A DNA stretch of 64,000 nt from Proteiniphilum sp. X52. Its GTDB lineage: Bacteria; Bacteroidota; Bacteroidia; Bacteroidales; Dysgonomonadaceae. The stretch spans positions 1 to 64,000 of the forward strand of contig NZ_RDSD01000012.1 in the NCBI RefSeq assembly GCF_003712195.1. Direction: 5' to 3'. Below, piece after piece: positions 36,806 to 46,200 of the stretch. A model generated the notes under the pieces. It saw only the letters and a program-made list of their open reading frames with translations, did not search any database and had not been told where the DNA came from. Every line of letters begins with the position of its first letter. Position 1 is the first letter of the stretch. A program made the position numbers and the translations under genes.

Positions 36806-36819
36806 GTATTACGTAATCA
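36806..36819. promoter_or_regulatory. Palindrome ATTACGTAAT, copy 1 (upstream of sprA)
   Basis: GTATTACGTAATCA at this site is the exact reverse complement of the 14-mer at 37507. The core ATTACGTAAT is a perfect palindrome. It lies 120 bp upstream of the sprA start on the minus strand, so it could be a shared operator. Confidence 0.45.
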
Positions 36820-36900
36820 GCCTGTCATCATCTCTTCAAAATATCATTCATCAGTGTATGGTGGAGTGAAGCGAGTTGGTCGCCGACAATGTCGACAATG

Positions 36901-37491
36901 TTATAACCTTTTCAATGCCTCTTTGATCACGCTTTCCACCGGTAACGCGGGCGATTCTTTCAATATCTTCGACACTACTTTCTGTGAGGCGGCCTGTACG
37001 AAGCCGAGCATCACAAGGGCGGAGACAGCCGCATGACCTGTCTCGGAGAGGTCGCTTTTCGTGGGAAGTTGAATGGTGCCGCCCTCATCACTCATTTTGA
37101 TCTTGTCTTTCAGATCGACAATAATTCTTTGTGCTGTCTTGGCGCCGATCCCTTTTACGGATTGTAGCACTGTGGCGTTCTCCGTGACGATCACATTTTC
37201 CAGTTCCCTTGAATTGAGGGATGAAAGGATGATCCTTGCTGTGCTGGGGCCTACGCCCGAGACGGAGATAAGAGAAAGGAACAGTTCCCTCTCATGTTTG
37301 TCCCTGAACCCGAATAGCACATGGGCATCCTCACGGATGGACTCATACACGTAGAGTTTTGCCGTGGATTCCTGGCTGATCGCGCCGTAAGTGTTCAGTG
37401 AGATATTCAATTGATAGCCGATACCGCCACATTCCAGTGTCGCGTAGGTTGGTGTAAGTTCCGCTATCTCTCCTTTGATATAATCGATCAT
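36901..37491 (-). CDS. ruvA: Holliday junction branch-migration protein RuvA
   Basis: A 196-residue subunit that tetramerises on Holliday junctions and loads RuvB. N-terminal OB fold starting [28 protein letters not shown], two helix-hairpin-helix segments ([27 protein letters not shown]), and the flexible C-terminal domain III ending [11 protein letters not shown]. Normal length. It lies 214 bp upstream of sprA; a palindrome lies on each side. Confidence 0.96.
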   Translation of the reverse strand: MIDYIKGEIAELTPTYATLECGGIGYQLNISLNTYGAISQESTAKLYVYESIREDAHVLFGFRDKHERELFLSLISVSGVGPSTARIILSSLNSRELENVIVTENATVLQSVKGIGAKTAQRIIVDLKDKIKMSDEGGTIQLPTKSDLSETGHAAVSALVMLGFVQAASQKVVSKILKESPALPVESVIKEALKRL

Positions 37492-37506
37492 TTTGATGTA
37501 ATAAGT

Positions 37507-37520
37507 TGATTACGTAATAC
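37507..37520. promoter_or_regulatory. Palindrome ATTACGTAAT, copy 2 (upstream of ruvA)
   Basis: TGATTACGTAATAC sits 16 bp upstream of the ruvA ATG and is an inverted copy of the site at 36806. Confidence 0.45.
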
Positions 37521-37596
37521 CGCTGTTATAACGGTGAAATTTATAAAAAAGTATATCCGGGAGAGAAAAAGATCCATCTCTCCATTGCACTTTTGT

Positions 37597-37629
37597 CAGT
37601 CGTAAGATTGCCACTTGATCATACGACTG
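37597..37629 (-). terminator. Possible hairpin after the L-serine dehydratase gene
   Basis: CAGTCGTA and TACGACTG form a perfect 8-bp stem with a 17-nt loop immediately downstream of the dehydratase stop. No U tract follows on the minus strand, so its role as a terminator is doubtful. Confidence 0.3.
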
Positions 37630-37636
37630 GGATATT

Positions 37637-38854
37637 TCACGAAAAGGTATGTCCTTTGGCCAATCCCCCTTCGCCGGTCTCCTTATAGAGTGATGGCAGG
37701 TCGTGTCCCGTTTCTTTCATTACATTCACCACTCGGTCGAACGAAACCCGGTGAATGCCGTCCGTGAATGATGAATAGAGGTTGGCGTCCAATGCCCTCG
37801 CGGCAGCATAGGCATTGCGTTCAATGCAGGGGATCTGTACCAGTCCACATACCGGATCACAGGTCATTCCCAAGTGGTGCTCCAGCCCCATCTCCGCCGC
37901 ATACTCAATCTGGGCGGGACTTCCCCCGAAGAGCTGACTGGCTGCCGCGGCAGCCATGGCGCAGGCAACACCCACCTCTCCCTGGCATCCCACCTCGGCA
38001 CCCGAGATAGAGGCATTCTCTTTTACGATATTACCCACTAAGCCCGCAGTGGCCAATGCGCGGAGCATCCTGTTCTTACTGAAACTGCGGCTCTCTTCAA
38101 GATGGTAAAGTACAGCCGGTACCACTCCACAGGAGCCGCAGGTAGGCGCCGTGACAATTTCTCCGCCCGAGGCGTTCTCTTCCGATACCGCCAGGGCATA
38201 GGCGAAGACCCGTCCCCGCGATTGCAATGAGGCTTTGTATCCTTTGGCTTTGATAAAGTAACTTGCCGCTTTACGATGCAGGCTTAAGGGTCCGGGCAAT
38301 ACCCCTTCATTATCGAGCCCCCTTTCCACGGCACTCTTCATTACCTGCCATACCTCCGCGAGATAATCCCATATCTCTTTGCCTTCGTGCTCTTCCACAT
38401 ATTCCCAATAGCTTCTTCCGGTTTTTTCGCACCAATCCATTATCTCCGTCAGGGTGGTCATCGGATAAATATCTTTACCTTCTTTCCCTGTGACCCCGAT
38501 CGTTTTTTCTCCATCGAAAATCTTGCCGCCACCCACGCTGTAGACCGTCTGTGAACCTGTTACCTTCCCGTCGCTGTCGTATGCCTCCAGTTTCAACGCG
38601 TTGGGATGATAAGACAGGAATGTCCTCGGCAGCCATTCGATGGTGGTTGGTGCGACCGGCTCCAGGACGCTCAGGATTGCTTCGTCGGTCAAGTGTCCTT
38701 TTCCCGTGGCAGCTAAACTACCGTAAAGTGTGACGGTGAATTTCTTCGCTTCGGGATGATTTCCGGCGAACATCGCTGCCGCTTTTTTCGGCCCCATAGT
38801 ATGGCTGCTGGAAGGTCCGTTCCCGATGCGGTAAAGTTCTCTGATTGATTGCAT
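37637..38854 (-). CDS. sdaA: L-serine ammonia-lyase (single-chain, iron-sulfur)
   Basis: A 405-residue cytoplasmic enzyme converting L-serine to pyruvate and ammonia. The N-terminal beta domain opens with RIGNGPSSSHTMGP; the alpha domain holds TAPTCGSCGVVPAVL, GCQGEVGVACAMAAAA and GLEHHLGMTCDPVCGLVQIPCIERNA, whose cysteines ligand the [4Fe-4S] cluster. Fused alpha-beta form, normal length. It is divergent from the thioesterase gene. A TACCTTTG element lies 38 bp upstream. Confidence 0.95.
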   Translation of the reverse strand: MQSIRELYRIGNGPSSSHTMGPKKAAAMFAGNHPEAKKFTVTLYGSLAATGKGHLTDEAILSVLEPVAPTTIEWLPRTFLSYHPNALKLEAYDSDGKVTGSQTVYSVGGGKIFDGEKTIGVTGKEGKDIYPMTTLTEIMDWCEKTGRSYWEYVEEHEGKEIWDYLAEVWQVMKSAVERGLDNEGVLPGPLSLHRKAASYFIKAKGYKASLQSRGRVFAYALAVSEENASGGEIVTAPTCGSCGVVPAVLYHLEESRSFSKNRMLRALATAGLVGNIVKENASISGAEVGCQGEVGVACAMAAAAASQLFGGSPAQIEYAAEMGLEHHLGMTCDPVCGLVQIPCIERNAYAAARALDANLYSSFTDGIHRVSFDRVVNVMKETGHDLPSLYKETGEGGLAKGHTFS

Positions 38855-38891
38855 AAAATAAATGTGAAATTAAGTTCCTGCAAAGTCTTTG

Positions 38892-38899
38892 CAAAGGTA
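38892..38899 (-). promoter_or_regulatory. -7 element for sdaA (TACCTTTG)
   Basis: Reverse-strand TACCTTTG 38 bp upstream of the sdaA ATG, a full -7 match without an evident -33 TTTG. Confidence 0.55.
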
Positions 38900-39024
38900 A
38901 TGATTATTTCATATGATTATTTTATTTTTTTATTTCGGTATATGGACCCTTACGGGCTGTCGCCGGCTAATAGGCCATGTCGACAGATCCACCGGAGAGT
39001 TAAATTCGTTTTTGGATATTTTTG

Positions 39025-39032
39025 TACCTTTG
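39025..39032 (+). promoter_or_regulatory. -7 element for the thioesterase gene (TACCTTTG)
   Basis: TACCTTTG ends 33 bp before the ATG at 39066. The word is the same one used for sdaA on the opposite strand of this divergent region. No TTTG lies at the proper -33 distance. Confidence 0.55.
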
Positions 39033-39065
39033 AAGTTTTAAGAACGAAATAGTTGGAAGGGAAAA

Positions 39066-39845
39066 ATGAGTGCAAAGAAAAAATACAGTTACGATATTGG
39101 GACGCATGATATCGATTTTCGGCGTAGAGTTTCACTTAGGTCGCTCACCAATATGGTGTTAATGACTGCGAGCAGGAACGCGGAAGAAAACGGTTTCGGG
39201 CTGTTGGAGTTACAGACGGAGCATTATACCTGGGTGCTTTCACGCTTGGTGATCGATATGGCACGGTTCCCTGCTGAACAGGATTCCTTTGCCATAGAGA
39301 CCTGGATCGAACATGTGGGTACAACATTTACTACCCGTAATTTCCGGATGAGGGACGGTGCCGGCACAGTAATCGGACATGCGAAATCTTCTTGGGCGGT
39401 CATCAATATGCGGACACGCCGTAGCGTGCGCTTAGATACTATCCCCGGGATCCAACAATTTATTGTGAACGAAAGTATACCGTTGGATGAGCCGGCCAGG
39501 ATTGCCAATGTGGAAGGGGAGGCGGCCAATAGTTTTATCGTGAAATACAGTGAAATAGATGTCAATGGCCATGCCAACAGCTTGAATTATGTGCAGTGGT
39601 TGTCAGATTGTTTTTCGCTCGATTTTTACCGGAAGCATTATATCCGGCGGTTTGAGATCAACTTCCTGAAAGAGATCACTTATGGCGACAGAGGAGCGGT
39701 CCTCCGGCAGATGATTGCTCCCGAAGATTACCTTTTCCAGGTTGAAACAACAGAAAAAGGAATTGCTTGTCGCGCACGGATACTGTTTGAGAAGGCGACA
39801 AAGGTGGCAGATGAGGAGGCGGTTTACCCGTTAATTTTTCCCTGA
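39066..39845 (+). CDS. Acyl-ACP thioesterase (FatA/FatB-like)
   Basis: A 259-residue cytoplasmic double-hotdog enzyme that releases free fatty acids from acyl-ACP. The first hotdog begins YSYDIGTHDIDFRRRVSLRSL; the second carries YSEIDVNGHANSLNYVQWL, the conserved Asp/Asn-His catalytic region. Length is right for bacterial members. Its last 15 bases overlap the end of the convergent lipoprotein gene. Confidence 0.9.
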   Translation: MSAKKKYSYDIGTHDIDFRRRVSLRSLTNMVLMTASRNAEENGFGLLELQTEHYTWVLSRLVIDMARFPAEQDSFAIETWIEHVGTTFTTRNFRMRDGAGTVIGHAKSSWAVINMRTRRSVRLDTIPGIQQFIVNESIPLDEPARIANVEGEAANSFIVKYSEIDVNGHANSLNYVQWLSDCFSLDFYRKHYIRRFEINFLKEITYGDRGAVLRQMIAPEDYLFQVETTEKGIACRARILFEKATKVADEEAVYPLIFP

Positions 39846-40442
39846 TCCGTTGTCTTTTCCCCCAAAATTAAATACTACAGGAATCGCTGCGGGCGATTTC
39901 AGGACGGTGTTTCCCACTGTTAATTTGGGCCATAACTTCACCGTGACGGAAGTCTCATTGGGCGTGATTCCCAGAAAAGCGCTCATCTCATTGGCGACCC
40001 GCTGTTGTGAATAACGGTTCATCACATTTCTCAGATCGACGCTGATGGGGATGGGAACCACTTTGGTCTCTCCCGGTTCAATGCGGATAGGGATATCCAT
40101 TTTTCCTTCCACAAATTCCATCTCATTGATCAGGATGGCATAATCCAATGCGTCAAGGAAAGCGGCGTTTTTGTTGGGATTGGTCACATCCATATTCAGG
40201 GTCATGCTGAACGGTATGTTTTGCATGGTGGATACCCCGGCCAGCGCGGTGGCGATGGATGCCAGTTTCGATACGGAGATGGCAGAAGCATTTCCCAGAT
40301 TTATCCCTGCCAGTTGGATGTTGTCTAACGAACGATAGCGGTATTCACTTTGTGAAAGTTGGTAGGCTCCTCCGATTTTATTCACTACGTCGCAGCCGTT
40401 GCACAGAAAGGCCACGCTAAGGAGCAGGATCATCTTTTTCAT
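39831..40442 (-). CDS. LEA type 2-like lipoprotein
   Basis: A 203-residue protein with a signal peptide and a lipobox CNGC (Cys17), followed by a beta-sandwich of the LEA_2/WHy type, judged from the repeating pattern MTLNMDVTNPNKNAAFLDALDYAI then VPIPISVDL. Likely periplasmic or outer-membrane facing. It is co-directional with the Smr gene upstream (14-bp gap) and probably in the same transcript. Function unknown. Confidence 0.7.
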   Translation of the reverse strand: MKKMILLLSVAFLCNGCDVVNKIGGAYQLSQSEYRYRSLDNIQLAGINLGNASAISVSKLASIATALAGVSTMQNIPFSMTLNMDVTNPNKNAAFLDALDYAILINEMEFVEGKMDIPIRIEPGETKVVPIPISVDLRNVMNRYSQQRVANEMSAFLGITPNETSVTVKLWPKLTVGNTVLKSPAAIPVVFNFGGKDNGSGKN

Positions 40443-40456
40443 ACGATTAAAACTAT

Positions 40457-41545
40457 TTATTTGTTTTTTTTAATACTCACCATGGTCGCTCCATAGCCAT
40501 ATTCGCGAAAAGAGGCGTCCTGGTAAAAACATTGGGGATAATTCTTTTTCAACGCTTTGATGATGGCATTCCTGAGTACGCCATCCCCTTTCCCGTGGAT
40601 AAACACAATTTTGTGATTTTTGCGATGAATATGTTCATTCATCACCTCATTGAATTTATTCAACTGATATTCCAGTATTTCCGCATTATTCATTCCCGCG
40701 GTGGAGTCAAGCAATGCGTCAATATGAAGATCGACTTCGGTTGTGGTCTCTTTCCTTGCTTTTTCGATCCGTGCTCTCCGCGGTCGATCGTCCTGCCTTT
40801 TTTTTTCTTTCATGGCCTGCTCCAGATCACCTGCGGAAATGCGAAGCTTATCTTCCGGGATATCATTTCGCATGATAAAACAGGTAATGGCATCGTCTTC
40901 GAAGTAATCGTTCTCATGAAAACTATGCAACTTATAGAACTTCACCGTATCGACACGCAGTTCCACCGAACAGGGATTCTTGGCACTGAAGGGTTTGTTC
41001 CGCTTGAATGCGATGAACTGCACGGTCACCTTCCCTATTTCATTAAGATCTCCTTTTTCGAGTTCTTCCAGAAATATTTTGGTGTTCGGTTCGATAAGCC
41101 CGCTATAGCGTATTTTCAGGGAATCTCCTTCCCGGCTCATGTAATTAAAAAAGAGATAGTAATTACTGTCGTTCACGAAATAACATTCGTAGGTTGTGGA
41201 TGACAGATTCTTTATATCCATGGGAAGCCATGCCAGACAGGCTGTGATCTTCTCTCCTTCCGGAGTTTCTTCAGGCAATTCTTCCTCCTTTTTCTCTCCC
41301 GCTGGTGGGTTGAATCCTGAAGGGGCGGGAACTGTATCATAAGAGAACTCCTCCTTTTCGGTCAATTGTCCCGGCTTTTCGTTACCTGCCGGTTGCACCA
41401 CCACGCATTCCGAAATCAGTACCGGCACGTCGAAGCCATGTTCATCTTCCACGATTACCACCTGTTTGTTTCGGAATCCCTTTACAATCCCTCCCCCTAC
41501 CGTATTGAGAAAACGGACCGTGGCTCCTATTGTTAATTTATTCAT
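40457..41545 (-). CDS. DUF2027 protein with C-terminal Smr nuclease-like domain
   Basis: A 362-residue Bacteroidota protein. The N-terminal segment (MNKLTIGATVRFLNTVGGGIVKGF, binding-type SH3-like strands), an acidic linker near residues 60-95, the DUF2027 beta domain, a basic coiled region (MKEKKRQDDRPRRARIEKARKE), and an Smr domain with VDLHIDALLD and VFIHGKGDGVLR. Smr domains nick or cleave branched nucleic acids or bind ribosomes. Start ATG at 41545, divergent from queA with a 174-bp gap. Confidence 0.88.
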   Translation of the reverse strand: MNKLTIGATVRFLNTVGGGIVKGFRNKQVVIVEDEHGFDVPVLISECVVVQPAGNEKPGQLTEKEEFSYDTVPAPSGFNPPAGEKKEEELPEETPEGEKITACLAWLPMDIKNLSSTTYECYFVNDSNYYLFFNYMSREGDSLKIRYSGLIEPNTKIFLEELEKGDLNEIGKVTVQFIAFKRNKPFSAKNPCSVELRVDTVKFYKLHSFHENDYFEDDAITCFIMRNDIPEDKLRISAGDLEQAMKEKKRQDDRPRRARIEKARKETTTEVDLHIDALLDSTAGMNNAEILEYQLNKFNEVMNEHIHRKNHKIVFIHGKGDGVLRNAIIKALKKNYPQCFYQDASFREYGYGATMVSIKKNK

Positions 41546-41719
41546 TCTAATATCTCAGCGTGTTTCATTTGTCAAGGCGTGTTTATGACGGAAGCGCCTG
41601 TTTGACCCTTTTATTCTTGTTACGTATTGCAAAGTTGACTAATTTTGCGGAATAAAATCATTAATTATTACGAAAAATCATTTTTGTGATAGTAAAAAAA
41701 TGTAAGATTAAAAAATCAG

Positions 41720-42946
41720 ATGCAAAAGGAAAAGATCCGTCAACTGCAAATATCCCAATATAATTATCCTCTTCCCGACGATAGAATAGCGAAATACCCC
41801 CTTCCACAAAGAGACGCATCCAAGCTGTTGTTGTACAGCGGTTTGCAGATCAGCACCTTCCAGTTCAGTGAACTGCCGGAGTTGCTTCCGGAAGGAAGTT
41901 TGCTCCTGTTTAATGATACCCGGGTGATTCATGCCCGTTTGTTGTTTCAAAAGGAAACCGGTGCCCAGATTGAAGTATTTTGCCTCTCGCCGCATTATCC
42001 GGCCGACTATGGGGTGAATTTTCAGCAACGCCGCGCATGTTCATGGAATTGTATGATCGGGAATGCCAAGCGATGGAAAGGAGAGCCCTTACAGATGCGG
42101 ATACCCGTCAATAAAGGCATAGTGGGGCTGAAGGTTGAAAAGGCCGGGGTTACGGATGGTGATGATACGGTGGTGCGGTTCTCCTGGGACAATGAGGAGT
42201 TTACATTTTCGGAATTATTGGAAATTGCCGGGAAGTTGCCTGTTCCTCCTTATCTGAATCGTCCTTCGGAAGCAAAAGACGATGAGACTTATCAAACAGT
42301 CTACTCCCGTTTCGAAGGGTCTGTGGCGGCACCCACTGCCGGATTACACTTCACGGAAGGGATGATGGGGCGGCTTCGTCAGAAAGGAATCCGAACGGCA
42401 GAGGTAACCCTGCATGTGGGTGCGGGCACCTTCAAACCGGTGAAAAGCGAAACCATTGCCGACCATGAGATGCATGCCGAATTTATCTCTGTGCCAAAAG
42501 AGACGATTGAGCAGTTGCTGCATCATTCAGGGAAGGTCGTGGCGGTGGGAACCACCTCCATGCGTACCGTGGAGAGCCTTTACTATATAGGAAAGAAACT
42601 GGGTGTTAATCCCGGGTTGTCGGGTCATGAACTGGACGTGAAGCAATGGGAACCGTATGATGGTACACCGGATATCGCCCCCAAGCAGGCGCTCCGCAAT
42701 ATTCTCCGTCATCTCGAAGAGACCGGGCGGCAACGGCTCATCTCTTCCACCCGACTGATGATTGTGCCTGGCTACGAATTTCATTTTCCCAATGCCATTA
42801 TCACGAATTTTCATCAGCCTCAAAGCACACTCTTGCTGCTTGTCTCAGCATTCGTGGGTGATGATTGGCATAAGATATACGACTATGCGCTGGAGAATGA
42901 TTATCGGTTTCTGAGTTATGGCGATAGTTCCTTGTTGTGGAAATAG
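41720..42946 (+). CDS. queA: tRNA preQ1 ribosyltransferase-isomerase QueA
   Basis: Transfers and isomerises the ribosyl group of S-adenosylmethionine onto preQ1 in tRNA to make epoxyqueuosine. The first part YNYPLPDDRIAKYPLPQRDASKLL, FNDTRVIHARL, the signature AAPTAGLHFT, HVGAGTFKPVK, MHAE, and the C-terminal TNFHQPQSTLLLLVSAF are all present. The 408-residue length is above the usual 340-360 because of extra sequence between the first and second blocks, as in other Bacteroidota members. Followed by a 278-bp gap with no gene seen. Confidence 0.95.
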   Translation: MQKEKIRQLQISQYNYPLPDDRIAKYPLPQRDASKLLLYSGLQISTFQFSELPELLPEGSLLLFNDTRVIHARLLFQKETGAQIEVFCLSPHYPADYGVNFQQRRACSWNCMIGNAKRWKGEPLQMRIPVNKGIVGLKVEKAGVTDGDDTVVRFSWDNEEFTFSELLEIAGKLPVPPYLNRPSEAKDDETYQTVYSRFEGSVAAPTAGLHFTEGMMGRLRQKGIRTAEVTLHVGAGTFKPVKSETIADHEMHAEFISVPKETIEQLLHHSGKVVAVGTTSMRTVESLYYIGKKLGVNPGLSGHELDVKQWEPYDGTPDIAPKQALRNILRHLEETGRQRLISSTRLMIVPGYEFHFPNAIITNFHQPQSTLLLLVSAFVGDDWHKIYDYALENDYRFLSYGDSSLLWK

Positions 42947-43224
42947 TAGAATAAAATACAAAAAGCCTATTTTTGGTTAAAAACTTCCTCATATACGGTT
43001 TTTTACCCTATTTTTTTCGTATCATTGCATCGTTGAATAATCAACGTTTTCATTCAGCCACGCGAGCATATGTCAAACTCCTTTGGATTATGCTGTTGCC
43101 AGCACTATTTCGTTCAGTGGGAGCGAAGTGAATTTGTTTATTTTGCCGAACGAAGAAATTGTGCGATAAGAATTGAAAACGAATGATGTAATCGGAAGTC
43201 TTTCATTTTAATATTTCAATTAAG

Positions 43225-46200
43225 TTGGTCGCTAAAATTGCACGCGTATTCGCCATTATCGTTATTAGTGTCATATTGTTGAATATAACACTTTTCATTG
43301 TTTTCAGCATTCCCGCGGTACAGAAGAGTATGGCGAACGTGGCGTTGGAAAAATTCAGGCCACTCATCGGAACGAAAGTCAATCTGGAGAGTATCCGTAT
43401 CCGTCTTTTTAATACCGTGGAACTTGAAGGGGTGTATGTGGAAGACCTGCGGCAGGATACATTGCTGTATGTCGGCAAGATCGCGGTCCGCATCCATGCA
43501 CTGGATCTCTTAAGGAATAAGGTGACGGTACACAAGGCGGGTATCGAGAATTTTACCGCCAATGTTCATCGTGAATCGCCCGACGACCCATTCAATTTCC
43601 AGTTTATTATTGATGCTTTTGCCAAAGAGAAAGATACCACGCGGGTGGAGGAGAAGAAACCATGGCGTATTACCGCCAACGAGGCAATATTGAAGAATGG
43701 AAAACTGCGCTATGATATTCTTTCGATGCCGGGCACTCCGGGAGCCTTTAATGTCAGTCATATAGATATTGAAGATCTTAATTTTAGGGGGAGCGTGGAT
43801 TTTCTGAGCCTGGAAGACATGCATGCTGAAGTGAATCATCTCAATTTTCTGGAAAAGAATGCGGGCCTTACTCTGAATAATTTGAAAGCCCGGATAAAGG
43901 GGGAGGGCACTTTGCTCAGCAGTGACGGGGTGACGGTTGCTTTGAACGAGTCGCGTATCCAAGTCAAAGATGCGGCTTACGATCTTGAGTCAAAACTATT
44001 TTCTCTTACTGCGGAAAGTAATCAGATCGATCCGCTGGATATAAATATTTTTGTTTCCCGTTTTGCCCATCTCGATAAGCCGATCTCGTTTGAAATCAGC
44101 GCGGAGGGTACGTTGCCTCAGGTTGAGTTGAATAATCTGGCTTTCCGGTATGGTTCCGACACCCAAATCAATGTCGCCGGATCGATCTCTGATTACGGTG
44201 ATATCAACAACGGGGAACTGCACGTGAATCTGCGCAATCTGTCTGTCTCACAGGAAGACCTGCAAGCATTGATCCGTATCGGCACACCTGAATTCGCTTC
44301 TCCAGAACAGTTGGTGGCTATGGGCGATCTCAATCTCCGGATGAAGGCTGACGGCCGTTTGAGACAATTCCTTTATGACGGTGAGGTGGTTACAGATCAA
44401 GGCAATGTGAAACTCAACGGGACCGGGCGTATAGGGAATGAATTTAAAAGTCTTGTTTTTGAAGGGCCGGTGACGGCCAATAATATAAAAGTGGGCAATA
44501 TCATCGGAGAGGATGCCGGAATAGGGAATACCACCATAGATACGGATCTCAAATTATCTATCCTTCAGGACTCAAAAATTACTGTGGCAGCCGATGGCCG
44601 GATCGTGTCGACATCTTTCAGGGACTACCTTTACAGTGATATTTTCTTCGACGGGGTGTATGGCGGCAATAGTGTCGTTGCTGATATCCGTTCCGATATG
44701 GAGAGAAATAAATTTGATCTCTCCGCGGACATCTCATTTGGGGAAGCAATGAAGTTTGATGTAAAAGGGAATGTGGAACGGCTTGATCTCTCCCCCTTTG
44801 TCACGATCGAGAGTTGGAAAGATCCTTATCTCAGTGTGAATATCGATGGAAATCTCTCAGGTAGTTCGATAGATGACCTGACCGGAATGGTCGTGATTGA
44901 TAACATTTCGCTGGCAGACAGTAATTTCTTCTATAACCCTGGGGCGATCTATCTGCAGGCATTGCCCGATGAGGGCCAGGGAAAGAAGATTGAATTCATC
45001 TCCTCTTTTTTTGAAGGCAATATCACGGGTGATTACTATTTCTCCACTATCGGCGCGGAGTTGATGCGGTCAATCCATCCCCATCTTCCCTCCGTAATCG
45101 TTGACAATGAGGAGAAGGAGCAAGTGCAAGCCGGCAAGAATAATTTTCAGTTCAATATTCAACTTCAAAATACCGAGGATATCTCCTATGCGCTTTCCCT
45201 TCCGTTCTATAATGTGGAGCTGGCGACCATTTCCGGCCGTGTGGACATGACGGCGGAGGAATCGCTGCGGATCGACGCGCATCTTCCCCGGATAATGGTG
45301 GGAAGCAATGATATCCGGGAGACGAAGATGAGCCTACGCAACCGCACGTCCGGTCTCGGACTGGATCTGAACAGTTACCTGGTACAGAATAACGGATATA
45401 TGAATGTGAAACTGGATAGTGACGCGGCGTCGGATTCGGTGATTAACCGCTTGTCGTTCGATATGAAACAAAACAATACCAACTCCAACGGGGAACTGAT
45501 CATCACAATGGGATTCCGACGTGATATTGACGACCAGTTGGCGGCAAACATCCGTATACCTCCTGCCACCATCATGTTCAACAACAGACAGATCGACTTT
45601 AGCGATGCCGCTATCGCCTACAGTACAGACCGCATCGCCATTTCCAATTTCGGGATCAGTGAAGATGACATGCTTTTGCTGGGAATTGACGGGGTCGCAT
45701 CCAAAAGTGAAGCCGACAACATACGGATCTATTTCAACAATACGGAACTGGCAAATATTCTCAACGCGTTTAATGTAACCAACTTCACCGGCTCCATCAA
45801 TGGAGATATCTATGTGCGGCAGGCACTGGATAATCCGATGATACGCACCGAAGAACTCCGGGTGGATAACATTACCGTGCATGGTGACACAATTGGTACT
45901 TTCCGGATCAATGCGGATTGGGATAACCTCCTCTCCGGCCTTAATCTGAATGCGTGGCTCGAGGAGGGAGGAGAACGCAGCCTCGATATCAAAGGATATA
46001 TTCCTACCGGAGATGACAGCCCGTTTCCCATGGATGTGAACCTCTCGATTGCAGACTTTAAGCTGATGGCGATCCAGCCGCTTACCACCGGTGTTTTTAG
46101 TGAATTGAACGGACGATTAAATTCTAATATACACGTGAGCGGCACACTTTCCGAACCCATCACGGAAGGATGGCTCGGAATTGATGATGGTATGATGAAG

